Positions 11,323 through 23,000 of a stretch of DNA of 64,000 bases are shown here, piece by piece. The position numbers and the translations under genes were made by a program. A model generated the notes under the pieces. The model was not told the origin of the DNA. It saw nothing but the letters and a program-made list of their open reading frames with translations, and did no database searches. The number at the start of each line of letters is the position of its first letter. The stretch's first letter is position 1. Source of the stretch: Asterias amurensis (Eukaryota > Echinodermata > Asteroidea > Forcipulatida > Asteriidae); NCBI RefSeq assembly GCF_032118995.1, contig NC_092660.1, positions 19,082,501 through 19,146,500 on the forward strand. Direction: 5' to 3'.

Positions 11323-11328
11323 AATAAA
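11323..11328 (+). terminator. Poly(A) signal AATAAA, candidate for YJU2B
   Basis: Canonical AATAAA about 830 nt after the YJU2B stop codon and in the same orientation. If used, the 3' UTR contains the RTE LINE relic at 10612-10990. A second AATAAA-like hexamer lies near 11400. No transcript evidence is available here. Confidence 0.45.
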
Positions 11329-11604
11329 AGTTACAATTATAAAACTGTGTTAGCTCCTTTTGAATTCTAGTCTCGTCTCATTTTGATTCTGGTCTTGTTA
11401 ATAAAATCTTGTTCCAGCAAAGATTCTGCACCACAAGTCCTGCAGTCCTGTAGATTTTCCCCTGGGGTTGATCGCATGGTCAGATGGAAGGGGAATCTCA
11501 CAAACACAATCCTGGAGGTCGTACCTTCAGAGAAGGAAGGCAGCCGATCATGGGGGCGGATAAAATCAAGGAAGACATTATTTGGCACAAGTTCTTAGAG
11601 CAGA

Positions 11605-11765
11605 AGACCTTCCACCCTGGGGGCACTATGTGGATTGGGTTTTCAGTCCCTACATGTACTTTGAATGCGTGGGTTTTCCCTGGAATAATGCTCTGGGGTT
11701 TCCTCCCACACCTAAAACTGAAATTTCTTCATCTTCTCTCTTCTCGATTGGCTTGAATAAAACTC
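11605..11765 (+). repeat. SINE-like repeat family C
   Basis: Shares GTGGATTGGGTTTTCAGTCC, GCGTGGGTTTTCCCTGGAA and CCCACACCTAAAACTGAA with the copies at 1655 and 20335. Confidence 0.55.
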
Positions 11766-13872
11766 GTAGCGTTGTGAACATACATGTATATGTACAATCC
11801 AGATCTAGAAATGGAGGGTCGGTGGGACAAATGTCATCACACTGTTGCCCTACGGCCAGAAATTTGGGTACTTGATCTGCTTGTGGCGCGCCATGGCGGC
11901 TCTCTAAAGGGGTAAAGATGCTGAATCTGAAATGGTGCTGAACATACAAACCGCAAAAGACAATACGCAAGAGACTGCAATTTATTTTATTGGTTTTATT
12001 TCATTGAAAATGTATGTACACTCACTCATACTGTCATATGAAAACAAAACTCAAAACAACAAAATACAAAATGAACCGATGGATTTACATTGTGTGGCTA
12101 TTAAAACAAAAAAATACAACATTTTGTAATTTAAACTACCTAGGATGGGACACTGTTCTTTTTGGAGTTGATTCCAATCCAATCATTAAGTGTCCATAAA
12201 TACAAAAGTTCACAATTTAAAGTTATGAATGTTTGTGGTATTTATGCTGTATGGAAGGGTTTTCAAGCAAATGTTTTAAAAATTTAATTATATTTATTCA
12301 TAATTAATTATACTACGTTGTGATGCTTTACTATAATTGGTTCCAGCGAGGGTAGAGGTTGACATTGTGTTTGAAAAAGCCTTCGGAGCGCCGCAGCAGC
12401 CCAGGCCTGTACACTCCCGAGGGAGCTAAAAAAGATCAAAGGAATGTTTTTTGCCAAATGACCAGTGCAGAAATGTAAAGCACATTGAGATGTTATTGCT
12501 GTGCCTATTTTTTTTTATATTGCATACAATGACAGACCAATTACACGCAGGCCATAGCCTGTTGCCCCTGGTCTTTGTCATGTCCCCCCTTCAGAAGTTT
12601 CCCATATACTTAATTTTTAAGGGAAATCTCCTTTTGCAAAGTGAAAATGGCCTTGCCCTCTCAAAGGTGAAATTCCATTGTAATGAACTAGGTAGTTGCC
12701 ACTTAATGACTTGCAATGTAGGAAGAATGCGTTTTGGATGTTCCAATCTAGAGCAATGGGTTGCCCTTTACAAAGTTACGTTAAAATTTCATATGTCACT
12801 GTTTAAATTTCAAAAAGAATATACCGGGGAAAATGTCATACAAGTATTTTGTAATTATCGGCAAACCATGTAGGCACAGAATGTACATTATGAAAATATT
12901 AATATTATTTAGTAGTACAGCACAAATAATAAGTAGTTACCAATTTAAGATATTGTCAACAACTTGATACACCATTTTTTGCTTCACAAAGTGGGTGCAA
13001 TTTCATGGCTCTGCTTACCGCAAGCAAAGAGTCAGCGCTTAAATGCAAGCAGGGAATTCCAGGCTTACGTCAAGCATATTCCACAGGTCAGCAGGAAATC
13101 TTTACTGGTGCGCAAGCATATGCTACCAGGAACTCTTTGCTTACACAGCTAGCCCAGAAGTTCCACCATTTGTTGCGCCAAACCGCCATTTATCATTCGA
13201 TCATTACACTATGTACAACGGCACATCACTGATGCCAATCAGCCATTTGCAAGTTTGATTTGAATAATGTCTGGTACTTGTGACTTGCTTTGTTACAAGT
13301 TACCGCTTAAATTTGAATTCCTCAGACTAATCGAGACAGTTGCTGTGTCAAATGGTTCGGGCCAAGTTTTTGTATAACAACCTCCAGATGAGCACACCCT
13401 GGTACCGTTGCACTGTACACGTTCATTCAGTATTGTGAATGGTAGGTGTTCACCATCTCTTGACGCAAAATCTTGTTCCGAATCATGTAACATGGCAACC
13501 ATTTCTATAGTCAGAGGAATTCAAATTTAAGTGGTAAATTTGTCACTTGTTACTTTAAGCAAGCTGTTGTACCAAACGTTATCATCCATTTTGAGGTATG
13601 GTGTACACCCAACTATAGCACTGTACGGTTTGGGTAAACTAGTCTGCATATACCAAAACCAAACACTACACTCCTATAGCGGCCACCACACCTCAAAAAG
13701 GCTAATTAAAATTTAACCCCTACATGGCTCAGTGATCAATAATTGTTTCTGTTAAGTTAAATTTGTTGATGCTCGAAAAGTTTGGGGAACAAATTAATAG
13801 CTTTTAACAAAGATAAAAGCCAGTGGGAATTATAGCAGGTGGGTGTTTACATAGTCAGTGGTGTATGGAAAG

Positions 13873-14108
13873 GTTTGTGATAACACCATGTAATGAGTAT
13901 CTCTAAATGAGTTGGGGTTGTTCTGAAAAGAACCTTTGGTTTCAAAACGACATTTCGATCAGTATGCTCTGATCGTCTTTTTTTTTCTTCTCCAGAAGAT
14001 GATCAGAGCATACTGATCGAAAAGTAGAGTTGAAACCAACGGTTCTTTTCAGAACCACCCCAACACTATTAGAGATAGTCATTACATAGTGTTACCGCAA
14101 ACCTTTCC
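13873..14108. mobile_element. Foldback element with GATCAGAGCATACTGATC centre
   Basis: An almost complete hairpin: GGTTCTTTTCAGAACC words, GTTGGTTTC/GAAACCAAC and ATCAGTATGCTCTGATC arms mirror about 13990. One-arm copies lie at 15325-15430 and 19910-20000. Confidence 0.65.
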
Positions 14109-14712
14109 ATATCGTATTTCCACCATGCAAAGTTTCAAGTCCTACTTAGCAGTGGTGTAATTATACATACAACATTGAATGGTCCTTGCTGGGTAAAGAT
14201 CCATCTTAGTGAAATTGGCCTCAGTGTAAGGTAAAAAGAATTACCTCAAATATGTATTGACTTATTCCGTACTGAAACCAAACCGAAATTCCAAACCCTC
14301 AGTTCTTACACGCAGTTTAAGAACCGCTAAAAAAACCTAATTTAAAAAATCAAAAGTTCACTTATTTACATAAAAGATGGTATGAGAGCTAATCACAATA
14401 AGAATTCTTCTCCATTTTTTGATGATGTGAGGACTGAATATGCCAAGTTTTAAACATTTGCAGGAGAGCAATGTTTAAAAAATTTCACATAGTTGCTGAT
14501 GAGCTTAAGAAAACAATTTAGGTCTGGAAATACAAGGCCATGGCTTCCGTTGCCCCTTGTTTTGGCCTTGGTGCCCCTTCAAAAGATTTCCCATGGAAGT
14601 GCCTTTGCAACATGAAAATGGCCTTGCCCTCTTTAACGATAAAATTATAGACTTGACCATTCGTAGTTAATAAGCTAATGCTCAGATGCATGTACATGTA
14701 GATGTGTATTAA

Positions 14713-15078
14713 AGCCATTGGACCCTTTCGGTAAACAGTGTCGTCCAAGGCCCACGCTTTGTGTACCACAACTTCTATATCAAATAACAAACCTGTGAAA
14801 ATTTAGGCTCAATCGGTCATCGGAGTCCGGAGAAAACAACGGAAAAACCCACCCTTGTTTCCGCGCGTTTCGCCGTGTCATGACATGTGTTTAAAATAAA
14901 TTTGTAATTCTCGTTAACGAGAATTTATATTGTTTTGCTGTTTTCTCAAAAAGTAAAGCATTTCATGGAATAATATTTCAAGAGAAGTCTTTCACCATTG
15001 CCTTCTGTAAACCCTGTAAATTATTTGTAGATCTGTGAACTTTTTTGTTTGTTCTGTACCGAAAGGGTCCAATGGCTG
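14713..15078. mobile_element. MITE with AGCCATTGGACCCTTTCGG terminal repeats
   Basis: Left AGCCATTGGACCCTTTCGGT and right CCGAAAGGGTCCAATGGCT are perfect inverses for 19 nt. The left side follows TTAA. No coding capacity in about 366 bp. Confidence 0.7.
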
Positions 15079-16089
15079 TAAGTGGGGTTCAAAAGTGTTG
15101 AGTTCATGACTTCACTGTTAGATTAACAAAAAAGTGATACACATCAGCGACATCAAAAGCTGCTTTCCCTTGATCAGTTAATTTGTTGTTCATGGCTAGA
15201 ATAAGGAAGGACTTATTTAGAGGTAGGGTCATAGATTGTACTGGAATTGTACTTTTAATGTAATGCCGATGTAAAGCCAAAATTATTAAGCGAGAAACAA
15301 TCATTTAAATATAGAAGAGTTTGCAGTAACACCATGTAATGACAATCTCTCAATGAGTTGGGATGGTTCTGAAAAGAACCGTTGGTTTAACTCGACGTTT
15401 CGATCAGTATGCTCTGATCGTCTTCTGGAGATACAATCAGTTCACACGTGATAGTTTTTTTCTGAATACAGCATCTACTTTCTGAGAAAACAGCCAGAAA
15501 CTGCCACTTTATTTTCATACCAATATCGAATACATCCATGTTTAGTGAGACGCCGGCAGGTACCAACCGCATCACATTGCAGGAGACCCGAAGTTTGACT
15601 CCTAAAAAAGTAAAGTGTACAGTTTCCGATGTTCACCTCCCACAACAACAACAAAATCAGTCCAGATTTGTCCCTATTTCTTGGATGCCAATGTTGGCAG
15701 GTCTGCGCATGTCTGGCCACAGCATTCAAGAATGGACACCAACCCTGAGAGATCTGAAAAACGATTCATGCATGAATCGTTTCTCAGATTCAATCATGTG
15801 TTTGGTCCCAAAAAATTTCTGAGCCATTTAATTTTTCTTTGAAGGGGATCCTTTCTCCAAAAAGTATATCACTATAAATAGCTGCAGTGTTTCTCACCAA
15901 CATGACCAAGTCAAGTTTTCATGGTTGTAAATTTGGGGAGTATTTACCGATCTATGACCTTACCTAACTTCTGATTTTTGAAAGCTTTCACAAAAGGTCA
16001 GTCAGTGTGAAAGTTATCACATAAAATGCTTGCCAATGTTTTAACAGATGTTAAATTCGATCGGGGATAAAGAATATTAATTTTCGTTT

Positions 16090-16190
16090 TACCCATACAC
16101 CAGTACAAACCGATGTGCGTTAGCACTGTATACTTTCCTGAGTTCGGTAAAAAAAAAAAGGTAATATGCCTGTGATTGATGTGATAGGAA
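16090..16190 (-). repeat. SINE family A fragment
   Basis: TACCCATACACCAG, CCGATGTGCGTTAGCACTG, CTGAGTTCGG, then an A-rich gap and TAATATGCCTGTGAT: the tail and part of the body of SINE A in reverse. Confidence 0.6.
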
Positions 16191-16534
16191 ACGAGCAAGA
16201 AATCTCTTGTGAGTAGGGGTTTTGCTTTATACATATTTTGAAATGCTCGCTGAATGCCCAAAATAATTCACACACTCTAGCTGCCCATAACATGTACTGC
16301 ATGTGTGCTTTACAAGTTGTACCATAATGTAGTATACAGCCATAATCTTATAAAGGTATTACACAGGAGTGGGAAGTTAAAAAAACGCTGTTTAATTTTG
16401 GTTAACTTTGGTTAACTGATTATGAAATTCATACTAGAACCATTTTTGTGTGAAATTTTTCCCTCTGAAATGAAGTCATATTGTTCGAGAACAGCTAAAA
16501 ATTTTAAAGAACACACAGCTGATGTCGGTTGGTA

Positions 16535-16640
16535 CAACCAAATTTAGGTAAAATGTGCTTTCAAACTGATAATCCGGAGGTCGTTGGTTCGAATCCCACT
16601 CTAGTCAATTCTTTGTTCAACCCCCAAAATCAAACTGAAA
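16535..16640 (+). repeat. SINE family D fragment
   Basis: GGTCGTTGGTTCGAATCCC (B-box), CACTCTAGTCAATTC, TTTGTTCAACCCCC. It matches the SINE at 7571. Just downstream, AAATTGTGTATGTTTTTTC is duplicated in tandem. Confidence 0.55.
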
Positions 16641-16910
16641 ATTGTGTATGTTTTTTCAAAATTGTGTATGTTTTTTCACAATTTTCTCCTGACTCGCACC
16701 ACAAATTAGGCCAAAACTTGTCAAGGTTTGTTATTTCATGTGTATAGTTGATCCCACAAAACATGAACACTCTCTGCGACTATTTCATCAGCTCAACCAA
16801 TCATGTGTACCTTTATCATTGGAAACATTAATATAAATAAATTTTACGTTCATGAACCGTTCATGACAGATATGCTCTTCATTACTTGACCTATCATGAA
16901 TTACTCATGA

Positions 16911-16916
16911 TTTATT
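16911..16916 (-). terminator. Poly(A) signal AATAAA, candidate for PAIP1
   Basis: TTTATT on the plus strand reads AATAAA on the PAIP1 strand, about 140 nt past its stop codon. This predicts a short 3' UTR rich in ATGAAT/ATTCAT motifs. Confidence 0.45.
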
Positions 16917-17054
16917 CATTCACATAACTTTGTTCTTGTAGTAAACTTTAATGAGGTGCACCACTCACTCAGAGGTCATCAATACTATGGAAGTATGGCA
17001 ACAGAATAATGTATTCAATACTGTATTTTACATATTTGAATATGTATGAATAAT

Positions 17055-20000
17055 TCATGAGGGTTCCCCCTGCCCAGACTCGATGAGGAAGTCACTGAAG
17101 GCTGCTTGGATTTCAGCATCTAATTCGTCCAGATCGTCGGCATAACTGCGGACAAAATACAAATACTTACAATTTTTCAGGCGCTGGACACGTTTGGTAA
17201 TTGTCAAAGATCAATATTCTCATTTGGTGTTTCCCAACATAGGCATAAAGTAAGTAATCTGAGAAAATATGGGCTCAGTTGGTCATCGAAGTTGCAAGGA
17301 AATAATGCAAGAAAACATCCTTGTTGCACAACAAATGTGTGTGCTTTCAGTTGCCTAAAGATAGGTTTCAGGCCTAAGGTCTTTCTCAGATTCCAATATT
17401 TTCGGTGGGAAATTACCTCTTTCTCAAAAACTATATGTTACCTCAGAGGGAGCCGGTTCTCACAATGTTTAATACTATCAACAGCTCTCCATTGCTTGTT
17501 AACAAGTAAGTTTTTATGCTAGTACAGTATATATTTCAAGTAATTACCAAACGTGTCAAGGGCCTTTAATGCTGACCTTTTTTCATGGCTCTTATTTGGG
17601 GTGGAAATCAAACCAGACCAAAGAACTCGTTGCTCAAAAAGTTGAATGGCCAAAAATTGTTTTTAAAAGACCAGGGGTGGATTTTCGCGAAGATTTAGGA
17701 CTAGTCCTAACTTAGGATTAGTCCTAGGGGATATTGAAAAAATTAAGGCTAGTCCTAAGTTAAGTAACTTGTCTTAACTCAAGATAAGACTAGTCTGAAC
17801 TCTTTGTGAAATCCACCCCTGATATTTGAACAAGCAGCGCTAAAAGATAAGATTCATCTCTTGTGTCTTCATATGTACCATCAATAGAATTGGAAGGTGT
17901 TAATCGGACTCAAGCATTTGGGCCTAACTTGGTTTTTTGAGGGTGACTTACTCAAGCCCTTCATTGGTGTCTGGTTGATAATGGCTCGGATCCAAGTCGT
18001 AATCAGCGTAGGGATCTACTGCAGATTCGTCGTAATAGGTGTAGTTGTCATACTCCGCATCTAACTCATCACCAAAACCTACCAGGTCAAATAATATTAG
18101 AAACTATTAAGCCCGGTTCATACTTCCTGTGAATGCGAATGCGAAGCGAATTTGACCTGAATTTGACGTCACAACTATCCTTTCGCAGTAATACTCGCAA
18201 GTGAGTTGACCAGAGCTGAACTGCTGCAAAATTCGTTGCGAATTTTGTGACGTCAACATTCGCTTCGCATTCGCAGGAAGTATGAACCGGGCTTTAGGCT
18301 TGGGGGAAAAAACAAAGCTGCCAACATTTGCATCATGCAATTAGGAACATTTTATACAACAATAAGTTAACATAATTAGGGGCAAATTGATCATAGTCTA
18401 GGAGACTTTCCAATTTGTTCATCAGAACGTGCAAAGATTGGTTTATGTTCAGGGAACTTTATGCAGCATCAGGGAGAGTTGGCAGCTTTTCAGGTTCCAG
18501 CTGTGTCTATTTACTTTCTCCATATTTTAATTACTCTTTGAATACTTTTTACCTTCGTAAAATTCATACTTTTCTCTAGATCCTAGATACATCTGTTGGA
18601 TACCAAACTATTCATTGCAATATCGCATCCCCCTATGAGACTTATTTCATTCAATATTTTTATTTTATTTTATACAACATCCAACAGCGCAAGCGCCAAT
18701 TACAGGGCGGATAAAAATGTTAATATTAAACATTATTCAATATTTCTAACCGTACCTGCTTCTGCAGCGGTGATAACTTGACCTTGGTTATTGTAGAAGA
18801 CTGGCTCATTCTGTTGAGAGAAGAATGGGACTTGAGTAAAAATTGTTAACTGTCCCCCAATCGTTGAACAATCTTTTCCAATGTCTTGACACCTGTGTCC
18901 TTAAGCAAGAAACTTTACAATAGACCCTTCCCATGAAATCTGTAAATTGCACAAAGCGCGCGCGCACTAACGTTTTGGTTGGCAAAATGAGGGAACATCG
19001 CGCTGTTTTGTACACGGCTAATGGGTGCGTGACGCAGACGCGATTGCGGGTCTGCTTAGTGCACAACTCTTTGGCGTTTGCCAACCAACAGAGTCTGTAC
19101 GCATGCATGAGTGTAATTAGCATATTTCATGGGAAGGGTCCATTGTTGCTGTGTCCTTCCAATGGGACATAGGTCGTGTTTGTTGTGTAATGCACATAAA
19201 AAGGAACCCAGTTACACTTCAGGTGAAATTTTTTTGCGGTAGTGTTGTTTCTGAGAAGAACCGGTGGTTGACAACTCAACATTTCGATTGGTGTAATAAT
19301 AGTAATAATAATAAAGACATTTATTAAAACCTCCAAACTAACTCAATCTTTTGAATAGACTCACAGTGAACTCAGCTGTAGATGGTGGTGCATCTCCTCC
19401 CGCTGCCATGTAGACATTACCACTAGCTACATCAGGTGGACCTAAACTACTGTTGTTGTACTTCACTTCCGCTTGACCCCACTTGGCCCCTCGCAGCTCA
19501 AACAGCTGCAACCACAGCGCACGGATGCCCCTTGGAAAACAATTATTTTGATACATTTAGAGTGTTGGTTCGAGTCCCAGTCGTGACACCCGTGTCCTAA
19601 AGCAAGACACTTAACCACGATGCTTCGTCCTTGAGATGGGGCGTAAACCCGTTGGTCATGTGTGTTGTGTAATGCACGTAAAAGAACCTGGTACACTTTA
19701 TCGAAAAGAGAAGGAGGTTCGCCGTGGTGTTCCTGGTTGGATTGGCAGCATATTGTGCCATAGCACCTTGTAAACAATAACTTGGTGCTATAACAGGATT
19801 AGATCCAATATCGAATGTCTTTCCGTGAATAGACTTGAGCCTTGGCCATAAAACATGGCCCGTAATCATCCAAAGTGTAAAGTAGGATTTGAAACTTTGC
19901 ATGGTGGAAATACGATATGGAAAGGTTTGCGGTAACACCATGTAATGACTATCTTTAATGAGTTGGGGTGGTTCTGAAAAGAACCGTTGGTTTCAACTCT

Positions 20001-23000
20001 TAAGTATACTGAGATCTCAGACTTTCCTTCCATATCCCCAAAACTCTGGAATTACATAAAAACACCTGTCTCAATTGAAGATTATCAGCACAATTTATTA
20101 AAATAGTGACTTACTTGTCCATGATGTCCCTCGTTGTATGCCTCCTCGCCTCGTTGAATATTTCATTTAAAGTCTTGGATACTGTGCTCTGATTCTGCGC
20201 ATTATCGTAGTCTTCAATCTCTTTACCTGAAAGCTACAAATGAAAACCATGTAAACCTCTTAATGTCACAAAGAAGCAATTGGATAATTAACCAACAGGC
20301 GGTCAGGTTGGCTTGGCGGCATCTTTCCTCGCCTTCAACCTCCAGGACCCTGGTTTGACTCATGCAGGGGGGGGGGGGCACTATTTGGATAAGGTTTTCA
20401 GTTCCTAACTGACCGCATCAGTTTGCCCAAGGTTTTCCTCCCACATCTAAAACTGAAGTGTCCTTCATTGTCTTCTCTCCATGGGGGGTTCTTGGCTAGT
20501 ACAGTGATTAAGTTCGCTTTTCTGAGAGTCCTTGGCTTCTCAACCAGGCCTAATTAAAACTTTAAAACGAAATAAAAACTTTCAAATGAAATAAAAACAC
20601 CTACCTTGAGTAGTTGGCCAAGACATTTGAGGTTTTCGTCGCTGGCGTTTTTTACCAACGTATCCATCAGTTCAGTCAGGGCTTTTCGGTAAACTGCTAT
20701 CCTCTTACCTTCCACCTGCCGAAAAGTCAAGTATTGCGTTAAAGGGAGGGTATACCAGTGGTAATAAGTCATAAAATTTGTGACCATAAAAAAAACTAAC
20801 TTGGCAAGAAGCACTGCAGCAAAGATTTCCCGTCAAAGGAATGTGGTTCGGGAGAGCTTCAAAAACGTTTCAAAAACATTTCAAAAGGTTTGGAGTAAAA
20901 TTTGATCTGTTAAACTAGTAATTGTCTCAACGTTTCGACTAGCTTTCTCTAGTCATCGTCATCAAAGAGGCTGCCTTGAGTTAATTTCTACAGTATTAAG
21001 AAGATTTTGAAAACATAAACTTACCTCTGTGTTCAGAAATAATTCTGCGAGGAACATGGTAGCGCCATGTAACCGTCCCATCTGTTTTGGGTCTTTGGCC
21101 ATTTGATCACTTCTTTCGACGGAATCTTTCATTCTATTAGGTCCAATAGAAAAATCAAAGATTCGTTTTTGACAAATTTTCTGCCAATAAGAGTAGGTGT
21201 CTTAACTCCCAGAACCATTTACTCTGACAAAAAAAAATCTTACTATCAAATTTAACCTTTAGTCTGAAAGCTTCCTGATTATGAAGTTCATACTAAAACC
21301 ACTTGTGAAATATTTCCCTCTTGGGGGGATGAACCCATATTCAAGAAAACTGTGTCAAAAAATCTTTAAAAAAAATGCTGTTATAAGTTTTCAGAACCAA
21401 CATTAAAGACCTGCTTGAACGAAAATGTCAAGTTGTAAACTTTGCTGAAATTCACTTAAAGTGTTTTCAAAGAATAGGGAACTCGAGTCATACGACTATA
21501 AAAAGATTTCAATTGTGTAAAAAAACAATCATTTTGAATGCCCTTATCCAGCGCTTTTCTGAGAGATTTGCGAAAAGCCCTGTTACGTAATCACTCTCAA
21601 AACGTCATCTCTGGGAGCTCCAATTTGTAAAGCCGCTTTGTTGCAGCGTGGAGGCATAACAAAGCAAGCTCCCAGAGATAACGTCAGCGGCATTGTCCTT
21701 TGACGCGCGCTCTCAACGGCAGAAGTGTTTTTAGTTTTTCAAAACCTTTAGGTTGGGGCCTGATTTTTTAATCGATAATTACGAAAAATTCAGAAGTGTA
21801 CACATATAAAAATTACATTCAAATGGTGAACAATTGCATTATAAACAAGTTAAAATACCATTGCCGTTGAAAACATTCCGCTAAGGACAATGTGTTTACA
21901 CGCTGAAAAATGTGCATGGGTTTTTCACTATTTTCTGCAAATTCAAACAATGGGTAAGGTCAAAATTAACTAAACTATAAACAAAATGAAAAAGAGAAAA
22001 GATGCTGTACCTTTGATTGATGTGTACCCTGAATGTTTTAATTGTTGGTGGGAGTTTAAGATGCACAGTCAAATAGTCACAAGCTCTGGCTCCTGTATAT
22101 CTGAAGTTTGGCTCCGAAACTGACTGCAAAAATCAACAAGAATGTGAACAAAATGTGATGTTATTATTGATTTTATTTTGTTTGCTTTCTTGGATTATTC
22201 AACAAAAGAAACATACCCTATCCTTTAAATTGACCAGGGGTCAATTTCACAAAGACAGTCTTAACTTAGGACTAGTTCTAGAACTCTTTAGGAGTTATTG
22301 AAAACTTAAGGCTAGTCATAAGTAAGCACAAGTTACTCGAGATAAGACTAGTCTTAACACTTTGTGAAATCCACCTCTGATGATATTTGACAAGATCTAT
22401 GCCATTTGTGGTTATTTGTTAGTTAGAAAGATAGCTTAGTTAATTGTTTCTTACACTGGTGGCTAATGACCAAATTACAGTAACAATTACAATTTTTCCA
22501 AAATAATTTACATACATACAACAAAAATGTAATTTAGATACTCTTGAATGAGGTATTTTATTCAAATAAAAAACATAAGACCATCAGGCTTGTCCCAATT
22601 GAGTCTACTGACCAGTCACTAACATCACAGGCCTCGGGTCCAGAGTTTATTTTGAGCCCTGACCAAGCTCTATTTTCTAGCCTGTGGATAATAATAATTA
22701 CAATCCTGGTCGTGACACTTGTGTCCCTGAGCAAGACACTTCACTATAATTGCTTCTCTCCACCCAGGGGTAAATGGGAACCTGTGAGGGCAGAGTTGGT
22801 TCTTGTGATTGATAAGCTTGGATTGCGCTACATACTTGGTGGCACAGGCTGTATACTCCCCAAGGGAGCTGAGATGGTTTAAGGAATGATTTAAGGCCCA
22901 GTGACCAGGGGTAATAATGTTGAAGCGCCATGAGCGTCACTGCGTGACGGACCTGAGCGCTATATAAAAAGCCACTATTAATATTATTATTATTATTATG

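Larger units (their letters stand above)
11350..17054. other. Intergenic interval, repeats only
   Basis: No exon-like conserved protein was found on either strand between the YJU2B poly(A) region and the PAIP1 stop. Contents: SINE C (11605), a GTTGCCCC-type dispersed repeat (about 12540-12680 and 14540-14650), inverted-repeat elements (13873, 14713), SINE A (16090) and SINE D (16535). The remainder shows nothing recognisable. Confidence 0.6.

Noticed and set aside
12451-12873. 140-codon open frame
   Set aside because: It covers a dispersed GTTGCCCC/GGCCTTGCCC repeat also seen at 14540-14650 and in reverse near 9520-9620. No protein similarity recognised.
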